From Protostelium mycophagum (lineage: Eukaryota; Evosea; Variosea; Protosteliida; Protosteliaceae): a DNA stretch of 32,671 nucleotides. The notes beneath the pieces were generated by a model. It searched no databases and was not told the origin of the DNA. It worked only from the letters and a program-made list of their open reading frames with translations. Location: positions 1 to 32,671 of the forward strand of contig MZNV01000977.1 in the NCBI GenBank assembly GCA_002081555.1, in the 5' to 3' direction. Positions 9,165 to 21,630 of this stretch are shown here, piece by piece; positions within the stretch are counted from its first letter, which is position 1, and each line of letters begins with the position of its first letter. A program made the translations under genes and the position numbers.

Positions 9165-11315
9165 ATGGCCTGCTGTAGCAGCTGCTCGCCTGAGTTTGGA
9201 ATCACTTGCCGGTCTAGAGGTCCGATGAATAAACCTGGAAGTCGACCCAAAGTTGCGATTCAAGCTCTATTCATCAAGAATGGAGAGAATCCTGATCCAA
9301 TTTATGCAGTTCGCGTCTACATTACTGATCACTTTGATAAGGTGAGTCCATGTGAAGTCCGGTTGGTCATAGATCATCAAAGAAAGAGATGATTCGATGA
9401 CAGCTGCATTTTGGATCAATGGCTTTGCCAACGATTGTCATATCCAAAAATAATCACGAGCAGATGTTGGAGAGACTCACTGAAAAATTGGATTTGGCTT
9501 TCGCAGCGCGGCGGTTGTTCAGGCCATATGGAGAGGAGATACTAACTCTGTCTGTGATCGAAGAGCATGATGTGATCGTTGTGTCTTGTGGAGAACCTTT
9601 CAAATTGTGGGGTGAGCTGTGTACATCATCTGGAAAATTTTATTTCTTGATCATCTAAATACACTTTTTGGTCGACGAAGCTTTGAGAGTGTCATGCGAC
9701 AGTAAAAAATCCACCTGTATTTAATTGGAAAATAACACCTGTACAGAGCCGAAATCAACCACAAGAAGTTTCTCAGGGCTGTCGACCAACTTCACCGTGA
9801 TTTCAACATCATCTCGATCTGCCGGAAGAACGCCACCCAAAAAAGGTTTGATCCCCATGTAATTACATCGATGTAGATGATAGTCGTCAGCATGACGCTT
9901 TGAAATTGTGGGAATTAATGAATTCAGCACCTCGTAACACATCAGCTGGAAATAGCCCAGCCCCTTCACCAAAGAAAAATGAAGATCGTCTTAAAAAACC
10001 TGCAGTCCCTCGGCTAAGCAAACATTCCCAAAAATCCGCACCCAGAAATGCTTACCGGTCTCAAACATTTCCTCATCAAAATGAGGACATCGATGTACAC
10101 GGAAGTTTGTCGACAAAATTCACACAGACCATTGCAGACAGACACATGTCAGTTCAAACGACCCCAAGACTGTTCCAAAACACAACGGAAGACTCTCCAT
10201 CACAACGGACCACTTCTTCATTCTACAACGCGCCAGAACTAAATATACCGTTAGATTTAACGGCGATACAAAGGGCCATATTAGGTTTATTGACTCCACA
10301 ACTCCCACCGGGTGCTTTTCAAAACTCTAATTCTCCCGCCCCAAGTAAGATTATCATTAAAGATCTGATGTGGGGTTTAACAGTACCAGCACCGTATGTA
10401 CCACATAAAAAAACGGCCACACGTGAGGATCCGAAAATAGATGTGGACACTGTCTCTTTACACGAATCGCAACAGGTTATTTTCTACAATCTCTTCAAAT
10501 GCATTGCACTCGTATTCGCATTGAATTTGACATAAAAACGAGCTCCAAAAACACGCAAAAACACAAGCTACGTGGCCAAAGCGCACTATCCATACTCTTA
10601 GAAGTTCATTCCTAGGCTGAACAAATACCAGGGTCTATTTGAGTTCTCCAAACCAAGTAGAAGATCAAAAGACGAAGACAGTGACACCGAGTCCGTCTCG
10701 TCGGTTCGGTCGGCGCCCGCCAAAAGCTCCATAAAAACGGTATTTTAGATTTGGATTACCCCAGTTTTGATTTTAGAAAGGGATCCGTACCATCCAGATC
10801 AGTGAAATTGCAACTTCTAAAGAATCCCAAACCAAAAGACAAAGTTTCAATCTTCTTGACAACAGAAGAGCCTCAAATACAGCCAAAAACCGAAAAAAAC
10901 ACCAGCCCACCCACACGGAAAAAAATCACGCTGGAAAAGTGAGTTGAACTCATCCTTCGCATTGTCAATGATGAAGACACAATTACAACTGCCATTGTGA
11001 TGAGTAACATTCTTCAGGGCTTCAGTACCCCGCATCTCTTTGGTGCCCTTCCGGGACTCTCACAACATCCTCCTCTCTCCCAGAGATGACAGTGATGTTT
11101 CTGAGGAAGAGATCTTAGACATAGAAAGCTCGTCCCCCATCGAAGTTGGCTGGGGTGCTGACAAAGGCGAAGAGATGGGAGAGATGGACGACGCACTGTC
11201 CATAATATCAGGAGTTAAAGAAGATCCGTCAAGAATTGAAAGCGTGTATATGTACTTCCCCGCTTCGTACCGAGGGTTTAGAGGCAAAGCTGCGCCCGCG
11301 ACAAATAAACGTTGA
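9165..11315 (+). CDS. Doublecortin-domain protein with long Ser/Pro-rich tail
   Basis: A putative microtubule-binding protein of about 544 aa. Exons: 9165-9341, 9404-9611, 9747-9845, 9928-10475, 10602-10694, 10727-10938 and 11018-11315. An N-terminal Cys-rich start (MACCSSCSPEF), possibly palmitoylated, precedes one DCX-like domain (about residues 28-128). Its landmarks are ALFIKNGENPDP, then MLERLTEKLDLAFAARRLF and IVVSCGEPFKLW, matching the NG / LT-kl / aRrLy / ggEpFk pattern of that family. The rest is low-complexity Ser/Thr/Pro/Lys-rich sequence with NSPAPSPKK and RSAPAKSS motifs and an acidic block (DDSDVSEEEILDIESS) near the end. The join at 10695-10726 would be a 32-nt intron (GTCTCG...CCAAAAG); it is inferred from phase only. 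A ciliary role is plausible given CFAP299 in the same window, but is inference. Confidence 0.75.
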
Positions 11316-11573
11316 GTGTCATCATATAAAAAGAGGGTATTATAGTGCGTTTATCTACAACTAAACACACTGAGGAATGTGAACAAAGATATTTTGAATC
11401 TAAAACAGAAAAGAAAAAGTTGACATTAATTGAGGATTGAACCTGTGCCTCGATACGTAAACACCACAGGTAATAAAACCTGTCTACTTGGCATTTGTCT
11501 GTGACAGATTATCTTGATTTGGTATCATTTCACTACATCAATCTCATGCAGAATTATAAAGATTCTTGTCAAA
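11316..11573. other. Convergent intergenic spacer
   Basis: 3' flanks of the doublecortin gene (+) and the 11574-11929 gene (-). One TCTACAAC occurs near 11351. Only short frames are present. Confidence 0.6.
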
Positions 11574-11929
11574 TCATTTTTTTTTATTTCTCTTCTTCCT
11601 ATGGACCAACCCTGTTGCTTTGACAGCCTTTGGACCAGAGTGTGTAGAGGATGAAAATTTGTTAGACAAAAGATGTGACAGAGGAACATATGTTTTACCG
11701 GTATTGAATCCTGTCCTGACCTTGTAGTACAAAGTCAAAACCGGCGAGAAAAGCTGGGATAATAGAGACGAAAAGGACGAAGCCGCCAACAACATATCCG
11801 AGTGTATGGATTGACCCAGATCCTCAAATACAGTCAGCTCTGTATCCTATCAGCAAGATGAGGATAAAACAACCGCCTTGTAACTACAGCCAAAACGACG
11901 CCCAGGGCCGCCGCTAAGCGAGCTAGAGC
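11574..11929 (-). CDS. Unknown protein, 3' part only
   Basis: The last exon 11574-11846 is open for 91 codons (TELTVFEDLGQSIHSD, LLSQLFSPVLTLYYK, ending in a Lys/Arg run). It joins in phase across a 41-nt intron (11847-11887) to a GC-rich exon reading ALARLAAALGVVLA, giving an Ala/Leu-rich amphipathic segment. Further upstream the model is unclear. Candidate acceptors exist at CTCTCAG|GCT and CTCCAG|GGC, but the next upstream frame closes at a stop before any ATG. No family is recognised. An alternative minus frame in the same exon is hydrophobic, but it does not fit the acceptor phase. Confidence 0.45.
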
Positions 11930-12253
11930 CTGAGAGGCCCGTAGAGCCCCATAGAGGCCCTGGAGGGTCGAGACTCACCGACGGTCTGGGGAGTGTATTT
12001 CCTGTGGACGCTCGAACGAAGTCTTAAGGATACGGCGGTTACACTTTATCTAATACCGCAATTGTCACCAACACTGTACAAAGCATGCTCAGAGTGCATG
12101 CAAGCTTATAAGATGCTTTAAAGTGTTGTTATAGTCTGCAGTACAAAAGCTTACAAATGTTTTGCAGAGAATTTACAAACTGATCACAAGAAGCAAGCAT
12201 TCAGTGTGTGTTGAGTTGTAGATAAATACACTATAATATCCCCTTTTTATATG

Positions 12254-12335
12254 GTGAGTGTAAAGAGAGAAGTGACTTTTGGTTACCGAGAAATCGGAAA
12301 GCAGATTTCTTGACTAACGCCACCACTCATTTCAG
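12254..12335 (+). other. Probable 5'UTR intron of the mucin-like gene
   Basis: GTGAGTG at 12254 and TTGACTAAC...TTTCAG ending at 12335 define a good 82-nt intron, 16 nt before the ATG at 12352. The segment 11930-12253 upstream shows no convincing frame. It contains an ATACCGCA word and a GCATGC...GCATGC pair. Confidence 0.5.
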
Positions 12336-12351
12336 ACAACTTATTGAAGGA

Positions 12352-13650
12352 ATGAAGCGTGTCTTCATCGTCATCATCGCTGTGGCGATCCTCTTTGCCA
12401 GTGCTCAGGTACTTGTGATTTTAAAAGATAGATCTGACATTTCCACAGTGAGTATTTGATGATTCAATGAATGTTTGGACCCTAAATCAAATATTAGGTC
12501 TGACAACAGCACTCATGTGAGTTCAACAACACAACTCACCACAGCTCCATCAACGAGCATCTCGAGCACCACAAGCACAGAGGAACCCTCACCTCCAGTG
12601 GTGAGTAACAATTTCATTTCGTCCATTTTCGGCTCACTTCTATTGTTACAGCGGCAAAGGATTAAAAATCGCTTGGTTCTAAACACTTTAGAGAATCAAT
12701 CTCCAATTCGGCTCTGCGTCCGAAATAACCGGCCCCAAGTTTGCCGAAATCATCGCCAACATCAGCGGCGCTTCTGTCAACGCCTTCTCTTATGCAATTC
12801 AACAGCAGAGCAAACGGGACTTCTCATACATCGCCATCGTCGATTTTCATCCTAATCAGGCCACAGCCGCTTTCGCTCTAGTCATGGCTTCATTTGCTTC
12901 TAAACAGCAACAAGCGTCTTCTTTCGATGCATTCTTCATCAAGATCACAGCTGTGGGTGTGGACGACATTCCAGATCCCCCTGCATCTACAACAACAGCT
13001 TCCTCTACAATCGAATCTACAATGGAATCTACAATGGAATCTACAACGAGCTCATCTACGGTGAGTCTTTTCGGCTTCATGCATCAACCACAATCTCCTT
13101 GAATCGAGAACATTCCTCGCGGCAGAGCCGCTAAAAGGCAAGACATCCACCATTCTTTTTATGGCTCTGCACATACATAAAGTTTCACCAGTACATCATG
13201 AAAGTGATTCTTTAATGTGGAAGCGCATGACTGGGAGGTGCAGAAGGAAACAAAGATGCTTCTACCTCTTGTGGCAAGGCCTGCAGACCACTATTGTGGC
13301 GTTAAGATTTAAAAGAAACAGTTGTGAACTGCAATCGTGACAAATGAATGTATTTTTATAAGATGTGATCATGTCGAGGATGATGACCAATGCAGTTCCA
13401 CACTTACCCCCACTACCAACTTCGCGAAAACTTGGGAATCCCCTCTGGCATACAAGTGAGTTTCCTCGAAATTTCTTTGAAAATCCGAGGGAAATAGATC
13501 GAAAGTTCCTCGAAATTTCATTCCTGACGTGGACAGTGGGCGATTTCTGGTGCCATTCTGGGCATCTGTGTCGTGATTGTGGCATTCGCTTGGTTGATCC
13601 TGAGATACAAGAAGAGGACAGCTGCGTACTCCGTCATACAGGAGGCTTAA
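12352..13650 (+). CDS. Mucin-like single-pass (type I) membrane protein
   Basis: A cell-surface protein. Exon 1 (12352-12408) encodes a signal peptide, KRVFIVIIAVAILFASAQ. Exon 2 (12498-12600) is Ser/Thr-rich (TTQLTTAPSTSISSTTST). Exon 3 (12692-13060) holds a folded-looking region (from RINLQFGSASEITGPKF to about VDDIP), then a STxE repeat (ESTMESTMESTTSSST). Exon 4 is 13396-13455. Exon 5 (13537-13650) has a transmembrane helix (WAISGAILGICVVIVAFAWL), a stop-transfer RYKKR and a short tail. Exons 2-5 join in phase. Exon 1 to exon 2 does not: a 20-nt micro-exon after a 19-nt intron (12409-12427) would fix the phase but is speculative. The 335-nt intron 13061-13395 carries a GCGGC hairpin. The repeat codons TCTACAATGGAA resemble the dispersed TCTACAAC word. 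Confidence 0.75.
13119..13131 (+). repeat. Intronic purine-loop hairpin (mucin-like gene, intron 13061-13395)
   Basis: GCGGC-AGA-GCCGC, a 5-bp stem in sense orientation, followed by TAAAA. Confidence 0.85.
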
Positions 13651-13906
13651 ATAAAATCATCAATAAACATCATCTGTGTTCATGATGTGAGATTGGAAGA
13701 CCTCTGTGATTCTGGATTAACACTTTGTGCAGGGAGAATAGAATCCAAGTCGATAAAGGTCTTTTCGCACTTGATTGAAATGATAAAAAACGATACGGAA
13801 AACCATCAGTTACAGAGTGTAATCGTCAATCTCGTATTGATTTCTCTTGCAAAGCAATGCCGCCGAACGAAGGCTATAATTGAATATCTTTCACGCCGAG
13901 TCTAAC

Positions 13907-14583
13907 ATGACTTTGTCTCAAATCATCCAGTAAGTGGAAAATAATCAAGAAATCCCAAACGGTTGTAGATGTGATTTTGGCGGGAATTGAAATTTTAAAA
14001 TATTATTCTAACGGCTTTTCGGCAGATCACCAACCGCAAGAAGACAAACAGAAGCGCAGATCACAAATGAGGTTCGAAGACTTTCCATTTTCCTTCTCCT
14101 TAATCACAAACACCTTTCCTATCCTCCTCTTCCATCTATCGAAAAGTATTATGGCTTCGATTATTAAAGAGATCGAGTCAACCAGTGGCTGAGGCATGGT
14201 CATGCACATTATCTGAGAAAGAGCTTACTCATTCTTATCTCTCTCTTTCATATCTGACCAATAGACAGTTTGATCTCTTCTTGACCAAATCACATTTATA
14301 CTGCCGTCCCCAAAACGAAGTTAGCTCAGGCAATTCAAGAAATAGTGAGGCATCTCCCACAAAACCACTTGAACACGATCAACAGCGCGTTCACAACCAA
14401 GCCCACACCCAGAAATGCCCCCACATGCCTCTTCATGGCTGACCTCCGATCCCATTATGACTGATACCATCACGAGAAGCGCTCAAAAACTGAGACTGGC
14501 AAGTCCGAAATCATTAGAGGAGGAGGACTTCCCCGCCGAGCTGCAACCTTTCGCCTTCACCGCAGCTGTACCTCATCTGACCT
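13907..14583 (+). CDS. Unresolved coding exons with conflicting frames
   Basis: A start at 13907 (MTLSQIIQ) joins over intron 13930-14025 to an exon that reads SPTARRQTEAQITNEVRRL and closes at TAA 14165-14167. Beyond it, three stretches look coding but in different frames: RVNQWLRHGHAHYLRKS (about 14170-14230), then AIQEIVRHLPQNHLNTIN to MADLRSHYD ending at about 14462, and MTDTITRSAQKLRLASPK to HLT ending at about 14583. The last two overlap at ATGACTGA. This could be two or more small genes, an unusual exon structure, or a decaying gene. No family is recognised. A further + frame at 13687-13905 (GLTLCAGRIESKS..., no clear start) precedes it. Confidence 0.4.
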
Positions 14584-14696
14584 AATCTGAAGTAGATTAC
14601 TCTTGGCCGAGTGTCGGCACGGTGATTAGACCTCACATGATCTTTCAGTCTGGTGTTGCCAGCATGTCAGGTGGTGTTAAAACATCAAAAAAATTC

Positions 14697-14768
14697 GCTC
14701 CTACCTGGGCTCGAACCAGGAACCTTTCGGTTAACAGCCGAACGCGCTACCGATTGCGCCATAAGAGC
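14697..14768 (-). tRNA. tRNA-Asn (anticodon GTT)
   Basis: Reading the minus strand gives a complete cloverleaf: acceptor stem GCTCTTA/TAGGAGC, D arm GCGC-loop-GCGC, anticodon stem TTCGG/CCGAA with loop CTGTTAA (anticodon GTT), and T arm CCTGG-TTCGAGC-CCAGG. No intron. CCA is not encoded, as expected for a nuclear tRNA. Confidence 0.95.
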
Positions 14769-15027
14769 GGTTGTGAAAAGGGGACAAAGTGAGTGTGTAA
14801 ATTATTTTGTATGCAAAATCTAGTGCCTGAACCACGGTGGTCTCATTCTTTTGAAAATATTTCCAAAATAGAACATTTTACAAAAAAATTTGTGAGAAAA
14901 GAATAAAATACTCAAGATTAGGAGAATTTATATTTTTTTCTAAAAAAATGGAACTCTAGCGTTATTTTATCATTTGGAAAATAAGGCAACGATTTCGAGC
15001 TTTTGAAAGCGGTAATTACCGTGAAAA
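14769..15027. other. Intergenic, AT-rich
   Basis: No frame of interest. GCGGTAATTACCG near 15010 is a short palindrome related to the ACCGCA/TGCGGT words in gatA introns. Confidence 0.6.
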
Positions 15028-15410
15028 CTATAGTGTAAAACCGATATTTTTGCTAAGGTTCAAATCTGCTGTTTCTCCTAAAAAAAGTGCAGAATTTCTT
15101 TTCCTTGCACAAGAAGTTTCCTCCAAATTCACATGAAAATCTTCTGGAACCAATGATGCAAAGATCTTTCCACACTGAATGGCGGAATGGGCAGGAGGCG
15201 TATCTGTAGAGATTAGAAGGAAATGACTCGTCGTAGGTGCCTCTAGCAGCGTTGCACGTGAGTCACTCGGGGCGTCCGATGAAATTATTTGCGTCTTCTT
15301 ACACCGAGTGAAAAGATTGGATTTCTCGCTTTTTATAAAAAATCCGGAGAAAACAAAATTTATTGGGCTGAGAAGGTATGATTTCAAATTTCGAAATTTC
15401 CTTCACACGG
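15028..15410 (-). CDS. Unknown protein downstream of FIGNL1 (5' end unresolved)
   Basis: A 119-codon open frame ends at TAG 15028-15030, with balanced composition (SEKSNLFTRCKKTQIISSD, FASLVPEDFHVNLEETS, GETADLNLSKNIGF). The frame probably begins at a splice acceptor (CTTCTCAG near 15373). A small upstream exon (TTNQSLGCRF near 15450) is a candidate, but the phase fits only with a donor inside it. It lies in tandem behind FIGNL1, about 130 bp after that gene's stop. No family is recognised. Confidence 0.45.
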
Positions 15411-15541
15411 ATGTCAAAAAAGCTCCCGTGAACCGGCAGCCCAAAGACTGGTTAGTTGTAGTGACTGAGAAAACTGAATAAAAATAAATCCCAATATTTA
15501 AAAAAACACGGTTTTCCCCATAAAAAATCAGATTTTCCATT

Positions 15542-18762
<3,221 letters not shown>

Positions 18763-18846
18763 GAAATTTTTGTGATCATCAATTCCAAGAAAACGAGCCT
18801 CTACAACGAATCTGATTTTTCAAATCGAGATTTTCCCGCTGCCAAG
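18763..18846. promoter_or_regulatory. 84-bp bidirectional promoter, FIGNL1 / 89-aa gene
   Basis: The two ATGs face away from each other across 84 bp. The spacer holds CCTCTACAACGAATCTGATT and GATTTTCCCGCTGCC, the latter 7 bp before the + strand ATG. TTTTCCCGC resembles an E2F-type core, which would suit cell-cycle control, but these words also occur in introns here, so the reading is tentative. Confidence 0.5.
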
Positions 18847-19155
18847 ATGGAGAGGGCACTGACACCAGAGGAGAGAGGCGAGATCATCAGACGTCTAAAG
18901 GCAAGAACTTCCGGAATTCATCAGAGAACAGCTGAGGAAGAAGACATAGTGAGTGGTGAAAGGTTTTGGAGGCTGATGTGTGAAGCTGGCGAGGAGTCAT
19001 GCGGTTGGGTGTGGACTTGATGCATTCGTGTATATATGCTTCGCTCTAGCATTCTATTATGTGATCTTTCATCACTACTCTCTGCAAGTCCTGTGGACAT
19101 GATTCCGAAACTCATGCGGGATGATAAGAATGGATGGACAGAAAGGCACTCTTGA
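18847..19155 (+). CDS. Unknown 89-aa protein between FIGNL1 and CFAP299
   Basis: Two exons (18847-19010, 19050-19155) with a 39-nt intron join in phase 2. The N-terminus is a charged helix (TPEERGEIIRRLKARTSG, then IHQRTAEEEDI); the C-terminus reads SASPVDMIPKLMRDDKNGW and stops at TERHS. The ATG lies just behind the shared promoter and a Kozak-like CCAAG. Reading through the intron gives a stop at 19018-19020 and loses the conserved-looking tail. It is followed in the same direction by CFAP299 after 117 bp. The context hints at a ciliary or cytoskeletal role, but no family is recognised. Confidence 0.65.
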
Positions 19156-19272
19156 AGAATGAGAGGCTGAAGACAAACGTTGGACGATAAAGGTCTTTTT
19201 GTAGATGTTTTATTGTTGCACTTACGTCACATTCCATTCCCGAGATTTCTAATTCTGGCAACAAGCTTCATC

Positions 19273-20484
19273 ATGGACGTCATACAATCAACAGCTGACT
19301 CCATCGTCGCAGAGTTTGCCACTTACGAAGAATATTTAGACAGTCAGATCTCAGCGAAAGACCTATATTACCTTGAAGATGAAGATCTCGCCAGGTGACA
19401 TTATCTTGAGTCCTTATCACTGCCGAAATTTTCATTTTGTCTGAGTTGAATTCATGAAGGCCGATACGCGCTTCATTTTCTTCATATGTTCTGATGATTT
19501 GTTAAGACAACTGGTCGAATTGGGCTATAGAGGAGGAGAGCTGAAGAGAGAGGAATTCGAACAGAGAAAGCGCAATGCAGAGAATCTCAAATCCAAAAAG
19601 AGCTCCAACTTGCTACCACGAACACTCGCGAGCACTGGAAAGGACCTGACGTCTTCGCCGTTTTTGTCTGCGTTAGCGGAGAGGGAAGATCAAGTGCGTT
19701 CAGGAAAACTGGCTGTATCTTTATATTTATATTCTATCATACATTTTTCGCCACAGAGATGCGTCCTAACAATTAATTTCACCATAATGAGTAAAATAAT
19801 ATTTTATCTGTGGCCTTGCTGCAAACCAAAAATCCACAAAGAACACCAGAAAGAATGGTAACTTTCTATTTTGGTAAATACAGAGGACCACGTGGTTTTA
19901 GAGAAAAAAGCTGCGCAAGGACGGATATATTTCGGCTGTGTACATCTGAACAATCCTTGACCACAAGTGCATCATTTTCATCAGAGACAAAAACAAGAAG
20001 GGACAAGAAGTCAGCGGTTACATCGACTATGCAGAGCGCCTTAAGACCGAAAATTTCGACAATTACTTCAGCCGACGGAAGAGGCTGCTGCCCAAACCCA
20101 CAGACTTGAGCTTCTACAACTGGGAGACACAAACCCCATCATCCAATCCGACATCAAATTTCCAGATCATCGCGAATCAAGATCCTCGTGTGGAGCCTGG
20201 TCTATTGTTTAAGAATAAGCGAGACAGAAAAGTTATCAATGTGGACCCAAAGGTAGGAAATGCAATTTTGTTGTATAAAACATATGTCGTTGAGATTTTT
20301 TTATTTTAAAGATTGAGCCATATCTCGATTTTGCCAATAAATTGCTCAGGCGGACCCTGGTGATAATTCGAGACGTGTTGAGATAAAGACGGACGAGTAC
20401 ATACAAGTGGTAAGAGTGAATCATCAAAATGGTTTTCTGAATGATCAGGTGATATACGACCACACAACAAGGAGAAAGACCTGA
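19273..20484 (+). CDS. CFAP299: Cilia- and flagella-associated protein 299
   Basis: Orthologue of CFAP299 (C4orf22), a conserved protein of motile cilia and sperm flagella. Five exons join in phase to 236 aa, close to the roughly 233 aa of animal proteins: 19273-19394, 19507-19714, 19968-20252, 20350-20409 and 20449-20484. Family signatures are clear: [87 protein letters not shown] and the C-terminal [11 protein letters not shown]. Its presence implies a motile flagellate stage. Intron 19715-19967 (253 nt) is long and carries an unrelated open + frame. Short frames on the minus strand (20236-20607) run antisense to the last exons. Confidence 0.95.
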
Positions 20485-20798
20485 AGAATCAAATAATGAA
20501 TCTGAGTTCTTTCTATTCAACTTCATCAGTGTTCCATCATCTTTCTTAATCTTTCCAAACTGTTTACTGAGAGACATACCAGCATAAATTTGGGTGTTTT
20601 CAAACATTCATCCTCCAATAAGTGCTGCTTTTTGTGTTAAGACTGAATTTTACGGTAAACAACGCCTGGGAAGATGTCAACCGTCTGCGCAATACCGCGC
20701 AAATCCCAAGTTGTTTTGGGAAATGTTTACCGTTGGAAAACTCGAGAAGAATTGCAATTCGTTCCAAACAACAGAACACCAAACACAGATACACGATC
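20485..20798. other. Intergenic between CFAP299 and coiled-coil gene
   Basis: 314 bp. A + frame is open from 20622 into the next gene (NNAWEDVNRLRNTAQ...), so the downstream start may lie further 5'. GGTAAACA near 20654 and TGTTTACC near 20724 form a spaced inverted pair. No separate gene is supported. Confidence 0.5.
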
Positions 20799-21553
20799 AT
20801 GACGAATGCAAAGAAGTCCAAGGTTGACGAAGAGGATCACAAAGGAAAAGCCACAAGGAAGTAAGCCACGAGTCACTTCGGTGATTGAGGTTGACATTCC
20901 AAGGTGAACGAGGACGAACTTCTTGGTGAGGAGAAAGAACAGAAGAAAACAAAGAAGGAGCTTGAGCAGGTGAGACCATGTCACGTTCATATCGAGTTCT
21001 TGGCGTCTAAGTGAGAGAAGGAGGAGGATGAGAAACAAAATGAAAAGGTCTTGGAAAAGAGCGAACAGTATGAAGTGAGACTTGACATTAAAACTTTTTG
21101 ATGACACTTCCAGACGGAAGGCCGACACTTCATATGTCTCAGACCTGATGAGGACACAAAAATATCTGATCTCGTGAGGGATGAATCCGTCAAGTTCAAA
21201 GAAGGACATGGATTCTACGAATTCACCAAAAAAGAGAAGATTCAAAAGGTGATTGCTTCATTTTTGTGGTGATCTGATTCAGCCTCAGTACAAAGAGATA
21301 CTTGTCATTGATAAAGAGAACAAACTGCACATTGGAAGAGGTGCCAGGAAACTGTTAGGACTTCCAGAAGAGTGAGTTCTCATCTTCCAAACTCACTCTC
21401 AACTGAAACAGCGAGGATGACACCATCGAACCTACCGAATTCAAGAACTACACAATCTTTGTCCAATCTACCAGCAACAACAGAAAGCTCATCGGAGGCA
21501 CTCGCTTTTGGTATGAGGTGGACCTTCCCAAAGATCACACCGAGTCCAAATAA
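20799..21553 (+). CDS. Lys/Glu-rich coiled-coil protein with conserved-looking C-terminal domain
   Basis: The N-terminal part is highly charged (NEDELLGEEKEQKKTKKELE, KEEDEKQNEKVLEKSEQYE) and predicted coiled coil. The C-terminal ~110 residues look globular: FICLRPDEDTKISDLV, EGHGFYEFTKKEKIQK, KEILVIDKENKLHIGRGARK, LLGLPED, then NYTIFVQSTSNNRKLIGGTR and FWYEV. Junctions from the third exon on are in phase: ..QYE|TEGRH, IQK|PQYKE, PED|EDDT, with introns of 34-42 nt ending CTTCCAG, ATTCAG and AACAG. The first joins are weaker; a GTTGAC donor at about 20823 fits the phase best. The VQSTSNNRKLIGGTRF stretch is distinctive, but no named family is claimed. It ends 77 bp before the convergent oxidase gene. 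Confidence 0.65.
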
Positions 21554-21630
21554 TTGTCTACGACGGTCTAGATCGAGAATAAAATGGTATTGCTACTATT
21601 TTTAGAATCTTTTGAGGAGATCGTGAGAGT

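Noticed and set aside
11888-12000. GC-rich stretch as an rRNA fragment
   Set aside because: It does not resemble conserved rRNA cores and part of it reads as an Ala/Leu-rich exon in phase with the next.
20236-20607. 123-aa minus frame overlapping the end of CFAP299
   Set aside because: Largely antisense to CFAP299 exons 4-5 and intron; only its first ~45 residues look protein-like, with no acceptor or neighbour to support a gene.
20727-21245. 172-aa minus frame
   Set aside because: Antisense of the Lys/Glu-rich coiled-coil gene; its hydrophobicity reflects the complement of AAG/GAG codons.
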